The notes under the pieces: generated by a model
What the model saw: the letters and a program-made list of their open reading frames with translations, nothing else
Databases searched by the model: none
What the model was told of the DNA's origin: nothing
DNA from: Nonomuraea jabiensis
GTDB taxonomy: Bacteria > Actinomycetota > Actinomycetes > Streptosporangiales > Streptosporangiaceae
Assembly: GCF_014204795.1 (NCBI RefSeq)
Contig: NZ_JACHMB010000001.1
Coordinates: 5,468,501 to 5,532,500, forward strand
Reading direction: 5' to 3'
DNA length: 64,000 nt
Position numbers and translations under genes: made by a program
Shown here: positions 49,538 through 58,425 of the stretch, piece by piece
Position numbering within the stretch: the stretch's first letter is position 1
Layout of the letters: the number at the start of each line of letters is the position of its first letter

Positions 49538-50389
49538 TCAGCCCTTCACGGCCCCGGCGACCAGGCCGGAGACCATGCGGCGTTGTACGAGAAGGAAGAA
49601 GACGACGACCGGGATGGTCATCATCGTGGAGCTGGCCATGATGGCGCCCCAGTCGGTGCCCTTCTGCCCGAAGAAGTACTGCAGGGCGACGGGCATCGTG
49701 TATTTCGTGGGGTCGTTGATCAGGTACAGCGCCATGATCAGCTCGTTCCACGCGGTGATGAACGAGAAGATGCTGGTCGCGACCAGCCCCGGGGCCACCA
49801 GCGGGAAGAGCACCTTCCAGAAGGTGGTGAACCGGCTCGCGCCGTCGATCCAGGCCGCCTCCTCCAGAGACTTGGGCACTGCGGCGACGAAGGTACGCAG
49901 CATCCAGATCCCGAACGGCAGCGTCAGCACCACCTGCGTGATGATCAGGCCGAGCAACTCGTCGTACAGGCCCAGCCGCTTGACGCCGAGGAACAGCGGG
50001 ATGACCAGCGCCTCGGCCGGGATCATCTGCGCGACGAGCAGCAGGGCCAGGTACGCCGTGCGCCCCTTGAACCGGAACCTGGCCACGGCGGTGGCCGACA
50101 GCAGCGCGAAGACCGCGCCGATCAGGACCGTCCCGAGCGCGACGATGGCGCTGTTGCGCATGTAGAGCCAGATCGAGTGCCCGGCCACGCCGTCGGTGAG
50201 CACCCGCGTGATGTGCTCGAAGGTGAAGTGCGTGGGGAACGGGATGAATTCGGTGGTGAAGATCTGGTCGTTCGACTTGAAGGCGGTGGAGACCATGAAG
50301 TAGACGGGGAAGACCGCCACCAGGAAGACCAGCACGCCTGCCGCGTTGAGCGCGACCTTGCCCAGGCGCCTGCGGGCCAGCGGGCTCAT
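49538..50389 (-). CDS. ABC sugar importer permease, MalG-like
   Basis: A 283-residue CUT1 permease with six membrane helices. The EAA loop is SLEEAAWIDGASRFTTFWKV. Start ATG 50389 shares one base with the stop of the upstream permease gene. C-terminus QRRMVSGLVAGAVKG is typical. It belongs to the SBP-permease-permease operon at 52727-49538. Confidence 0.9.
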   Translation of the reverse strand: MSPLARRRLGKVALNAAGVLVFLVAVFPVYFMVSTAFKSNDQIFTTEFIPFPTHFTFEHITRVLTDGVAGHSIWLYMRNSAIVALGTVLIGAVFALLSATAVARFRFKGRTAYLALLLVAQMIPAEALVIPLFLGVKRLGLYDELLGLIITQVVLTLPFGIWMLRTFVAAVPKSLEEAAWIDGASRFTTFWKVLFPLVAPGLVATSIFSFITAWNELIMALYLINDPTKYTMPVALQYFFGQKGTDWGAIMASSTMMTIPVVVFFLLVQRRMVSGLVAGAVKG

Positions 50390-51396
50390 CACAGCTCCTC
50401 CTGCTTGAACATCTGGCGGATGTAGGCGGCGGTGACGATGAGCAGGATCACGGTCAGCACCACCGCGATGGCCGCGCCCGATCCCATCTTCGGCGGGGCC
50501 TTGAACGCCTCGGTCACCGCGTACATCGACAGGTTGTAGGCCTCCCGGTTGGTGGTGCCGGCCAGCACGTAGAGCTGGGCGAAGACCTTGAAGTCCCAGA
50601 TGATCGAGAGCACGGTCAGCACCGCGAACACCGGCTTGAGCAGCGGGAAGGTGATCTTCCTGAACGTGCGCCACGGCCCGGATCCGTCCACCTTGGCCGC
50701 CTCGTACAGCTCGGCCGGGATGCCCTTGAGCCCGGCCAGCACCGAGACCGCGATGAACGGGAAGCCCGCCCAGACCACGCAGATGATCAGAACCATGTAG
50801 ATGGACCAGGCGTCGTTGAGCCACGGCTCACCGGTCCAGTCGGCCCGGCCGAACAGGGCGTTGGAGAGCCAGTCGGGCAGCAGGTTGAGCGCCCAGTTGA
50901 CGATGCCTCTCTCGGCGTCGAACAGCCAGCGCCAGATGACGCCCTGGGCCACCGGCGGGACCGCCCAGGCGAACATGATGCCGATGATGACGAGCAGCGA
51001 CATCTTCTTGCCGAGCCGGTGCAGCAGGACGCCGACGCTGGTGCCCAGGATCAGCGTGAGCGGCACCGCGATCACCGCGAACACCACCGTGTTGCGCAGC
51101 GAGGACCAGAAGATGTCGTTCTCGAAGACCTTGGTGAAGTTCTCGAGTCCGACCCAGGTGGCCGGCTTCTTGCCCGAGATCTGGACGAGGCCGACCTTCT
51201 GGAAGGAGATGATCACCATCTGGATCAGCGGCCACAGCAGCAGCGCGCCGATGACCAGCAGTCCCGGGATCAGCAGGACGTAGGGGATCGACCAGGCGGG
51301 CAGCCCGCTGGCCCGTGGTGGCCGGTGTGAGCGGCGCCGTCCCGGGGTGGAGGCGCGGCCTCCGCCCCGGGGGGCGAGCGTTGACGTGTTCGTCAT
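50389..51396 (-). CDS. ABC sugar importer permease, MalF-like
   Basis: A 335-residue CUT1 permease. A 35-residue basic, disordered N-terminus precedes WSIPYVLLIPGLLVIGALLL. The EAA motif is LYEAAKVDGSGPWRTFRKIT followed by FPLLKP. It begins five bases after the binding-protein stop. No ATPase gene follows in the operon. Confidence 0.9.
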   Translation of the reverse strand: MTNTSTLAPRGGGRASTPGRRRSHRPPRASGLPAWSIPYVLLIPGLLVIGALLLWPLIQMVIISFQKVGLVQISGKKPATWVGLENFTKVFENDIFWSSLRNTVVFAVIAVPLTLILGTSVGVLLHRLGKKMSLLVIIGIMFAWAVPPVAQGVIWRWLFDAERGIVNWALNLLPDWLSNALFGRADWTGEPWLNDAWSIYMVLIICVVWAGFPFIAVSVLAGLKGIPAELYEAAKVDGSGPWRTFRKITFPLLKPVFAVLTVLSIIWDFKVFAQLYVLAGTTNREAYNLSMYAVTEAFKAPPKMGSGAAIAVVLTVILLIVTAAYIRQMFKQEEL

Positions 51397-51401
51397 AGGT
51401 C

Positions 51402-52727
51402 TCAGGAAGCGTTGAGGATGTCTTCGAGTTCCTTGTTGGCCGCGGCCAGCGCGTCATCCGCGCTCGCCTTGCCCTCGATGACCTTGCGGGCCGCGTTCTG
51501 CAGCACCGCCTTGGTCTCGTTGGCCTCCGTCCACTGCGGGTCGGCGGGGAAGGCCTTGGCCTTGGCGAAGGCGGCGGCGAACGGCGCCTGCGCCGGGTCG
51601 CTGGACAGCGCGGCGAGGGCCTCGGGGTAGACCGGGAGCAGGCCGCCGTCGGTGGCGTACTTGACGCCCCACTGCTTGTTGGAGGCCAGCTTCACGAACT
51701 CCTTGGCCGCGTCCTTCTCCTTCGCCGAGCCCCAGACGGCGATGTCGTTGCCGCCCAGGAACGACTGCGCCTCGCCGCCGTCCTTCGCCGGGAGCGGGAA
51801 GAAGGCCAGCTTGTCACCCTTGAGCTTGCCCTTGCTGTCCTCCTCGATCCCCGGCAGGTCCCACGACGCGGTGAGGTACATGCCGACCTTGTTGTTGGCG
51901 AAGCGGGTGCGGATCTCGGTGGTGTTCTGGTTGAGGCGCGACTTGCTGGACAGCCCGTCGGTGACCAGCCCGGTGTACTGGGCGAAGCCGGCCTTGAAGC
52001 CCGGGTCGGTGAGCTTGCCGACCCACTTGTCGCCCTCCTTGACGGCGTAGTCGCCGCCGGCGGTCCAGGCGAGGGCGCCGAGCAGGTGGTTGGCGTCGGA
52101 GCCGCCGTTGAAGGCGAAGCCGTCCACGTCCTTGCCCTTCTTGGCCTGGATCTTCTTGGCGGCCGCCACGAGCTCGTCCCAGGTCTTGGGGATCTCGATC
52201 TTGAGCTCCTTGAACCAGTCGGCGCGGTAGAGCACCGCCCGGCTGCCGCCGCCCCACGGCACGGCGTACGTCTCGCCGTCGATGGTCTCCAGCCCCATGA
52301 GGTTCTTGGGGATCTGGGCCTGGTCGCCGCTCGCCACGATGTCGGTGATCGGCTCCAGGGCCTCCTGGCTCTGCCACAGCGGGACCTGGTCGTTGCCGAT
52401 CTCCGTCACGTCAGGGCCGGTGCCGCCCGCGGCCGCGGCCGTGAACTTGTCGTTGACCTGCGGCCAAGGGATCCACTCGACGTTGACCTTGGCGCCGGTC
52501 TGCTTCTCGAACTCGGCGACCAGCTCGTCGGTGTACTTCTGGGCGGCGGGGTTGGTGTCCCCGAGGCGCCAGAACGTCAGCGTCTTGCCGGCGTACTTGG
52601 GGCCGCTGCTGGCGGGTGCGGCGGCGCTGGGTGAGGACGAGGGGGTCTCGCTTGAGCCACAGGCGGCCAGGCCGAGGGCCAGCGCGGCCGTGCTGACCGT
52701 AGCGGCTGTGATCTTCGCGATCCTCAC
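51402..52727 (-). CDS. ABC sugar importer solute-binding lipoprotein
   Basis: A 441-residue family-1 binding protein. GTG at 52727 behind GGGAGAA yields VRIAKITAATVSTAALALGL then AACGSS, a lipoprotein signal with lipobox LAAC, and a Ser/Pro linker. The mature domain includes TLTFWRLGDTNPAAQKYTDE and ATDGGLLPVYPEAL. With two permeases and a cytoplasmic GH3 hexosaminidase downstream, the layout parallels the DasABC-DasD chitobiose system of Streptomyces; the ligand is inferred. Confidence 0.88.
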   Translation of the reverse strand: MRIAKITAATVSTAALALGLAACGSSETPSSSPSAAAPASSGPKYAGKTLTFWRLGDTNPAAQKYTDELVAEFEKQTGAKVNVEWIPWPQVNDKFTAAAAGGTGPDVTEIGNDQVPLWQSQEALEPITDIVASGDQAQIPKNLMGLETIDGETYAVPWGGGSRAVLYRADWFKELKIEIPKTWDELVAAAKKIQAKKGKDVDGFAFNGGSDANHLLGALAWTAGGDYAVKEGDKWVGKLTDPGFKAGFAQYTGLVTDGLSSKSRLNQNTTEIRTRFANNKVGMYLTASWDLPGIEEDSKGKLKGDKLAFFPLPAKDGGEAQSFLGGNDIAVWGSAKEKDAAKEFVKLASNKQWGVKYATDGGLLPVYPEALAALSSDPAQAPFAAAFAKAKAFPADPQWTEANETKAVLQNAARKVIEGKASADDALAAANKELEDILNAS

Positions 52728-52807
52728 AGGGTTCTCCCTTCCCGGGTGCCGGCCTACGGTCCGCACCAGGCTGATCGTCAAATGTCGAAAGACGCTGCTA
52801 AACTAAC

Positions 52808-52828
52808 AAGAAACTTTCTTAAAAGAAA
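52808..52828. promoter_or_regulatory. overlapping AAGAAA/TTTCTT palindromes in the divergent ROK-B/importer promoter
   Basis: AAGAAA-C-TTTCTT (52808-52820) and TTTCTT-AA-AAGAAA (52815-52828) overlap, sharing the central TTTCTT. The A/T-rich block stands out in GC-rich surroundings and lies between the importer start (52727) and ROK-B start (52865). It is a likely ROK operator; XylR/NagC-type ROK sites are also A/T-rich palindromes. Confidence 0.5.
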
Positions 52829-52864
52829 CGCTCGTTAGCCATTCGTGACGAGAGGGGTGCGGTA

Positions 52865-54013
52865 ATGAGTCGAAGCCCGGGAGTCCCCCGGCTGCTGCGC
52901 CGGTTGAACGATCGCGCGGCACTCGAACTCCTCCTGACGGACGGCCCGCTCACCCGGGCCGAGCTGGGGGAACGGACCGGGCTCTCCAAGGTAACCGCAG
53001 GTCAGCTGCTTGCTCGCCTGGAGGAGCGGGGGCTGGTCGAGGTCGCGGGGGAGCGCGCAGGAGGCAGGGGGCCGCACGCCGCCCTGTACGCCGTCGTTCC
53101 CTCCAGCGCGTACGTCGCCGGGCTCGAGGTCCTGCCCGACAGCCTCAAGGTCGCTGTGGCGGACATCACAGGCAGGGTGGTCGTCGAGATCACGCTCAAC
53201 CCGTCCGACGGCCGCGATCCGGTCAAGGCGGTCCACGAAGCGGTGCAGCGCGCCTGCGACACGGCGAACGTCAGCCTCTCGCGGCTGCGCGCGTTCGTCA
53301 TCGGCACCAGGGGCGTGGTCGACCCGGTCACGGGGGACGTGCGCTGGTCGTACGACCTGCCGGACTGGCACGTCGGCGTGCTGGCCAGCCTGCGCGAGAC
53401 GCTCGGCGCGTCCGTCACCATCGAGAACGACGTCAACCTGGTCGCGCTCGCCGAGCACAAGTACGGCGCGGCCGTCGGCCACGACGACTTCGTGGTGCTC
53501 TGGGCCGGCGTCGGCCAGGGCCTCGGCGTCATGCTGGGCGGCCGGCTGCACCGGGGCCTCAGCGGGGGAGCGGGCGAGATCGGCTGGCTGCCGGTCCCCG
53601 GCGAGCCGCTGCCGACGGACGTCTCGGAGCCGCAGTCGGGCTCGTTCCAGCGCCTGGTGGGCCACGACGCGCTGCGCGGCCTGGCCGACCGGCGCGGCGT
53701 GACCGGCAGGACGGTGCCCGACCTGGTGCGCGGCGGCGACGACGGCTATCTGGACGAGGTGGCGGGACGGCTGGCCGTGGGCGCGGCGGCGGTGACCGTC
53801 GTGCTCGATCCCGGGCTGATCGTGCTCAGCGGCGACGTCGGCCGGGCGGGCGGCGCGCGGCTGGCCGCCAAGGTGCAGGAGGCGGTGGCCCGCGTCTGCC
53901 CCAGCCGGCCCACCGTGGTGACGACCCAGGTCGCGGGCAACCCCGTGCTGCGCGGGGCGCTGGTGGCCGCTCTGGAGCAGGCCCGGGAGCAGGTCTTCTC
54001 CGACACTGTGTGA
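52865..54013 (+). CDS. ROK-family transcriptional regulator B
   Basis: A 382-residue ROK regulator, paralogue of the one at 46779 (shared PGVPRLLR, LTGLSKVTA, PSSAYVAGLEV, NPVLRGA). Winged helix at residues about 10-75 and ROK fold thereafter, with IENDVNLVALAEH and GAGEIGWLPVPGEPLP. Like its sister it lacks the Cys-based zinc loop. ATG at 52865 has GAGAGGGG upstream. Divergent from the sugar importer, it is the best candidate for its repressor. Confidence 0.9.
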   Translation: MSRSPGVPRLLRRLNDRAALELLLTDGPLTRAELGERTGLSKVTAGQLLARLEERGLVEVAGERAGGRGPHAALYAVVPSSAYVAGLEVLPDSLKVAVADITGRVVVEITLNPSDGRDPVKAVHEAVQRACDTANVSLSRLRAFVIGTRGVVDPVTGDVRWSYDLPDWHVGVLASLRETLGASVTIENDVNLVALAEHKYGAAVGHDDFVVLWAGVGQGLGVMLGGRLHRGLSGGAGEIGWLPVPGEPLPTDVSEPQSGSFQRLVGHDALRGLADRRGVTGRTVPDLVRGGDDGYLDEVAGRLAVGAAAVTVVLDPGLIVLSGDVGRAGGARLAAKVQEAVARVCPSRPTVVTTQVAGNPVLRGALVAALEQAREQVFSDTV

Positions 54014-54025
54014 GAATTTCTGCTC

Positions 54026-54676
54026 ATGTGGCAGTCCCCCAACGATGTCGTGCTCATCTCCGACCCCAGGGTGACCGCGCTTCCCGTGCGCGAGTGCGGC
54101 GAGCCGCTGGCCGACGTGCGCGGGCGGCTGCGCGTGGACCCGCGGCTGGCCGACGACGAGGGCGCGTACGCGCACCTGCGCTCCGGCCTGCTCGACCGGC
54201 TGGAGCGGGCCGAGCGCTCGCTGCCCGGCGGGTTCCACCTGCTGATCGTCGAGGGTTACCGGCCCATCGCCACCCAGCGACGAATCTTCGAGACGTACCG
54301 GGCAGAACTCCACACCACATTCCCCGAAATTTCCCCCGACGAGTCATATATCGCGGCGAGTCGGTACGTGTCCCCGGTCGAGGTCGCCCCCCACACCGCC
54401 GGCGCCGCCGTGGACCTGACCCTGTGCGACACCGACGGCGTCGAGTACGACATGGGCACCCAGGTCAACGACAACCCGGAGCAGAGCGACGGCGCCTGCT
54501 ATACGGCCGCCCCCAATATCTCCGCCGACGCCCGAGCCCACCGCAAGCTCCTCGCCGCCGCTCTGGAGCCGGTCGGCCTGGTCAACTACCCCACCGAGTG
54601 GTGGCACTGGTCGTACGGCGACCGCTACTGGGCCATGTCCACAGGATTTCCCCACGCCCACTACGGGCCCCTCTAA
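54026..54676 (+). CDS. VanX-like D-alanyl-D-alanine dipeptidase (peptidase M15D)
   Basis: A 216-residue zinc dipeptidase. Family motifs are intact: EGYRPIATQRRIF with the active Arg, zinc ligands H123 and D130 in PHTAGAAVDLTL, catalytic E191 and ligand H194 in TEWWHWSYGDRYWA. No signal peptide is present, so it acts in the cytoplasm like VanX. No VanH/VanA ligase genes are nearby, so a role in D-Ala-D-Ala recycling or peptidoglycan turnover is more likely than glycopeptide resistance. It begins 12 bp after ROK-B and may share its transcript. Confidence 0.9.
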   Translation: MWQSPNDVVLISDPRVTALPVRECGEPLADVRGRLRVDPRLADDEGAYAHLRSGLLDRLERAERSLPGGFHLLIVEGYRPIATQRRIFETYRAELHTTFPEISPDESYIAASRYVSPVEVAPHTAGAAVDLTLCDTDGVEYDMGTQVNDNPEQSDGACYTAAPNISADARAHRKLLAAALEPVGLVNYPTEWWHWSYGDRYWAMSTGFPHAHYGPL

Positions 54677-54688
54677 GCAACCGTTTGC
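54677..54688. promoter_or_regulatory. LacI-type box ahead of the YbdK-like ligase gene
   Basis: GCAACCGTTTGC, identical over 12 bases to the box at 32599 and extended here to AAGCAACCGTTTGCTT. It starts directly after the dipeptidase stop codon and ends 76 bases before the ligase ATG. Confidence 0.5.
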
Positions 54689-54764
54689 TTGACGGGTTTT
54701 CCTCGGGGCGCGCGCCGGGCACAACCTTCAGTCGGAGCGTTTGGACTCCCAGCGAGGTGTGGGC

Positions 54765-55850
54765 ATGGTTCCGTTGATCGGGATCGAAGAGGAATACCTC
54801 GTAGTCGATCCCCGCACCCGCCACGTGGCTCCCCGAGCGGCCGATGTCCTGGCCGCGGCGACGGATGTGCTCGACGTGGTGCAAGAAATCACGCGTTTCC
54901 AGGTGGAGGCTCGCACGCCGCCCTCCGCCGACCTCGGCGAGCTCGGCTCGCAACTGCGTTCCGCGCGGCAGGAGGTGGCCTCCGCCGCCCGTTCGTGCGG
55001 ACTGGCCGTCGTCGCGAGCGGCATCCCCGTGCTGGGGAACGTCATGCCGCCGCCGCTGGCCGACGACGATCGCTATCACCGAGGGAGGACGCTCTATCGC
55101 GCACTTCATGACGAGATCAGCATCTGCGCCCTGCACGTACACGTGGACGTGCCCGACGAGGAGCACGCCGTCTACGTCGGCAACCACCTGCGTCCCTGGC
55201 TGCCCACGCTGATCGCGCTGGCCGCCAACTCGCCGTTCTTCGTGGGCCGCGACACCGGCTACGCGTCCTGGCGGGTGATCAGCTGGGGTCGCTGGCCGGT
55301 GTCCGGCGCGCCGCCGTACTTCCCGTCGTTCGGCGACTACGAGCTGGCGGTACGCGCGCTCACGGACTCGGGCGTGCTGCTCGACGCCAAGACGGTCTAC
55401 TGGGACGCCCGGCCGTCGTCCCGGCTGCCCACGGTCGAGATCAGGGTGGCCGACGTGCCGCTCGACGTGAGCGACAGTCTCACCCTGATCGGGCTCATCC
55501 GCGCGCTGGTGGTGACCGCGCTGGCCGCGGTGGAGCGGGGTGACCGGGGGCTGCCGATCCCGGCGGAGGTGCTGCGCGCCGCCTACTGGCGCGCGGCCCG
55601 CTACGGGCTGACGGGCGACAGCATGGACGTGCGGCACGGCACCCTCGTGCCCGCGCCGGTGATGGCCGGCCGCCTCCTGGAGCACGTGCACAAGGCGCTG
55701 GCGGAGGCCGGCGACCTGACGTTCGTCCAGGAGGGGCTGGACCGGTTGCTGCGCAAGGGCTCGGGAGCCATGCGCCAGCGCCGGGTGCACGCCAGGGGCC
55801 ACGACCTGGCCGACGTGGTGGACGACCTCATCGTGGCCACGGTCGCGTAG
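54765..55850 (+). CDS. YbdK/GCS2-family carboxylate-amine ligase
   Basis: A 361-residue ATP-dependent ligase of the glutamate-cysteine ligase 2 family. VPLIGIEEEYLVVDPRTRHV carries the metal-binding GIEEE motif. ITRFQVEART, ALHVHVDVPDEEHAVYVGNH, ISWGRWPVSGAPPYF and PTVEIRVADVPLDV are further family blocks. Some members make gamma-glutamylcysteine weakly, and others join amines to carboxylates. ATG at 54765 follows GAGGT; a GTG at 54759 is a close alternative. It converges on the TauE/GGT/peptide-transporter operon. Confidence 0.88.
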   Translation: MVPLIGIEEEYLVVDPRTRHVAPRAADVLAAATDVLDVVQEITRFQVEARTPPSADLGELGSQLRSARQEVASAARSCGLAVVASGIPVLGNVMPPPLADDDRYHRGRTLYRALHDEISICALHVHVDVPDEEHAVYVGNHLRPWLPTLIALAANSPFFVGRDTGYASWRVISWGRWPVSGAPPYFPSFGDYELAVRALTDSGVLLDAKTVYWDARPSSRLPTVEIRVADVPLDVSDSLTLIGLIRALVVTALAAVERGDRGLPIPAEVLRAAYWRAARYGLTGDSMDVRHGTLVPAPVMAGRLLEHVHKALAEAGDLTFVQEGLDRLLRKGSGAMRQRRVHARGHDLADVVDDLIVATVA

Positions 55851-55883
55851 CCACACCACCTGACGCACGGCTCGACGCAGGGC

Positions 55884-56624
55884 CTAACGCAGGGCAAGCG
55901 CCACGGCCACACCCAGGCCGAACGCGACAACGACGCCGCGCAGGACCTTGGCCGACATGAGTCTGGCCAGACGCGTGCCCAGGAACCCGCCGGCCAGGCT
56001 GGCCGGCGCGATCACCGCCACGGCCTGCCACTGCACGGGGCCGAACAGGGAGAACGCCACGACCGACACCGTGCTGATCACCAGGGCGAGCGTGGCCCGC
56101 ACGGCGTTCACCCGGTGCAGGCTGTCGTGCAGGAACATGCCGAGCACCGTCAGGAGCAGCACGCCCATGCCGCCGTTGAAGTAGGCGCCGTAACAGCCGC
56201 CGAGGAAGACCCCGGCGTACACCAGCTTGCTGGGCGGCCCGTCGGCCTCACCGCCGAAGAGCCTGCGCAGCCACGGCTGGACCAGCAGCGCCAGGCTGGC
56301 GAAGGCCACCAGCCACGGCACCAGCGACTCGAACAGCCGGCCGGGCGTGAGCAGCAGCAACGCGCTGCCCACGCCCGCGCCCAGCACGGCCGTGACCGAC
56401 AACGCCGTCGCCCGGCGCCGCTGGCCGCGCAGCTCGGCCCGGTAGCCGAGCACGCCGCCCAGGTAGCCTGGCCACAGCGCCACCGCGTTGGTCACGGACG
56501 CGGTCAGGCTCGGATAGCCCAGCGCCAGCAGCGCCGGGAACGAGATGAGCGTCCCGCCGCCCGCCAGCGCGTTCACCACGCCGGCCAGCAGACCGGCGCC
56601 CAGCATGAACAGGAGATCCGTCAT
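55884..56624 (-). CDS. TauE/SafE-family anion exporter
   Basis: A 246-residue membrane protein with about seven to eight helices. It starts MTDLLFMLGAGLLAGVVNAL AGGG-type, the GxxxGxxNxxAGGG signature of the family; FLGGCYGAYFNGGMGVLLLT is the second-half repeat. Members export sulfite, sulfoacetate or other anions. Its start overlaps the gamma-glutamyltransferase stop by 4 bp, so it belongs to that operon; a sulfur product of glutathione-like peptide breakdown is one possible substrate. Confidence 0.88.
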   Translation of the reverse strand: MTDLLFMLGAGLLAGVVNALAGGGTLISFPALLALGYPSLTASVTNAVALWPGYLGGVLGYRAELRGQRRRATALSVTAVLGAGVGSALLLLTPGRLFESLVPWLVAFASLALLVQPWLRRLFGGEADGPPSKLVYAGVFLGGCYGAYFNGGMGVLLLTVLGMFLHDSLHRVNAVRATLALVISTVSVVAFSLFGPVQWQAVAVIAPASLAGGFLGTRLARLMSAKVLRGVVVAFGLGVAVALALR

Positions 56625-58414
56625 CGGCCGACTGCGTAGCCCTGGGCGCCGCGCGGGTTGGCGCCGGCCTTGAGGAACTCGCCGTCACGGGCGACGGCGC
56701 TGAGCCTGCCGAGCGTCCACGGGCCCTGCACCTCGACCTCGTGCCCGCGCCGCCGCAGCTCCGCCGTCACGGCCGGGTCCACCCGATCCTCGATGTGCAG
56801 CACGCCGGGACGGGAGCCGCGCGGGAAGAACGAGCTGGGGAAGTGCTCGGAGTGGAACATGGGGGCGTCGATGGCCTCCTGCAGGTTCAGCCCGCCGTGG
56901 ACGACCGCGAGGAAGAAGTTCAGGCTCCACTGGTCCTGCTGGTCGCCGCCGGGGGTGCCGAACGCCAGCCACGGCCTGCCGTCCCTGAGCGCGAACGACG
57001 GCGTCAGCGTGGTACGCGGGCGCGTGCCGGGGCGCAGCGAGGCGGGCAGCCCCTCCTGCAGCCAGAACATCTGCGCCCTGGTGCCCAGGCAGAAGCCCAG
57101 CTCGGGGACCGTGGGGGAGCTCTGCAGCCAGCCGCCGCTGGGGGTGGCGGAGACCATGTTGCCCCACCGGTCCACGACGTCGAGGTGGCAGGTGTCACCC
57201 TTCACCGTGCCGTCGCGGGCCACGGTCGGCTCGCCGACGCCCTGCGGGGAGCGCGCGCCGGAGATGCCGGGGGCGTCGCTGGCCGTGCCGGGCGCGGGGT
57301 AGTCGGGCAGCCTGGGCGCGCGTCCGCCCGGGGCGCCGGGGCGCAGCTCGAAGCTGGCCCGCGCGCCGACGAGCTTGCGCCGTTCGGCGTTGTAGGACTC
57401 GCTGAGCAGGTCGGACACGGGCACGTCGGTGTCGCCGTACCAGGCCTCGCGGTCGGCGAAGGCGAGCTTGGCGACCTCCGTCACCGTGTGCACGTAGTCG
57501 GCGCCGAGGAACTCCATCCCGTCCAGGTCGAAGCCCTGCAGGAGCGCGAGCTGCTGCAGGAACACCGGCCCCTGCCCCCACGGCCGCGTCTTGCAGACGG
57601 TGTGGCCGCGGTAGTCGAAGGTGAGCGGCTCCTCGACCGACGCCGACCACCGGGCCAGGTCGTCGCCGGTGAGCAGCCCGCCGTGCACCTCGCCGCTGCT
57701 GTCCCGCCAGGCCGTCTTGGCGCAGAACTCGGCGATCGCCTCGGCCACGAACCCCTCGTACCAGGCGCGGCGGGCGGCGGCGAGCTGTCCCTCGCGGGTG
57801 CTCGACGCGGCCTCGGCCTCGGCGACCACCCGCCGGTAGGTGGCCGCCAGCACCGGGTTGGCCAGCTTCGACCCGGCCGCCGGGGCCCGGCCGCCGGGCA
57901 GCCAGGTCGCCGCCGACGTCGGCCAGTCGTCGGTGAACAGCCCTTCGACCGACTCGATCGTGGCCGCGATGCGCTCCAGCACCGGCACGCCGTGCTCGGC
58001 GTAGTGGATCGCGGGCGCCAGCACGTCGGCCAGCGACCAGGTGCCCCAGCGCTCCAGCATGAGCATCCAGCCGCCGAACGCCCCCGGCACGGTGGCCGCC
58101 AGCAGCCCCGTGCCGGGCACGATGTCCAGGCCCAGCCCGGTGTAGCGCTCGATGGTGGCCGCGGCCGGCGCCACGCCCTGCCCGCACACCACGGACACCT
58201 TCTGCTCGTCCTCGCTCCACAGCAGGATCGGCACCTCGCCGCCGGGGCCGTTCAGGTGCGGCTCGGCGACCTGCAGCACGAACCCGGCGGCCACCGCCGC
58301 GTCGAAGGCGTTGCCGCCGCGTTCCAGCACGCCCATGCCGGTGGCCGAGGCCAGCCAGTGCGTGCTGGCGACCATGCCGAAGTCGCCCGTCAGCTCGGGC
58401 CTGGTGGTGAACAA
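56621..58414 (-). CDS. gamma-glutamyltransferase, cytoplasmic type
   Basis: A 597-residue Ntn-hydrolase precursor that hydrolyses or transfers gamma-glutamyl groups. The self-cleavage Thr is T408 in KGDTCHLDVVDRWGNMVSAT, splitting it into large and small subunits. GGNAFDAAVAAGFVLQVAEP, NGPGGE and RPRTTLTPSF are conserved. TTG at 58414 with AGAAGGAGAG upstream gives LFTTRPELTGDFGMVASTHW, the family's normal opening, and no signal peptide. Most GGTs are secreted, so an internal enzyme beside a peptide importer suggests breakdown of imported gamma-glutamyl peptides. It starts 11 bp after the ATPase gene. Confidence 0.9.
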   Translation of the reverse strand: MFTTRPELTGDFGMVASTHWLASATGMGVLERGGNAFDAAVAAGFVLQVAEPHLNGPGGEVPILLWSEDEQKVSVVCGQGVAPAAATIERYTGLGLDIVPGTGLLAATVPGAFGGWMLMLERWGTWSLADVLAPAIHYAEHGVPVLERIAATIESVEGLFTDDWPTSAATWLPGGRAPAAGSKLANPVLAATYRRVVAEAEAASSTREGQLAAARRAWYEGFVAEAIAEFCAKTAWRDSSGEVHGGLLTGDDLARWSASVEEPLTFDYRGHTVCKTRPWGQGPVFLQQLALLQGFDLDGMEFLGADYVHTVTEVAKLAFADREAWYGDTDVPVSDLLSESYNAERRKLVGARASFELRPGAPGGRAPRLPDYPAPGTASDAPGISGARSPQGVGEPTVARDGTVKGDTCHLDVVDRWGNMVSATPSGGWLQSSPTVPELGFCLGTRAQMFWLQEGLPASLRPGTRPRTTLTPSFALRDGRPWLAFGTPGGDQQDQWSLNFFLAVVHGGLNLQEAIDAPMFHSEHFPSSFFPRGSRPGVLHIEDRVDPAVTAELRRRGHEVEVQGPWTLGRLSAVARDGEFLKAGANPRGAQGYAVGR

Positions 58415-58425
58415 GATCTCTCCTT

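Noticed and set aside
54026..54676. Vancomycin-resistance locus
   Set aside because: A VanX-like dipeptidase alone, without VanH, VanA-type ligase or VanRS genes, is common in actinomycetes and does not make a resistance cassette.
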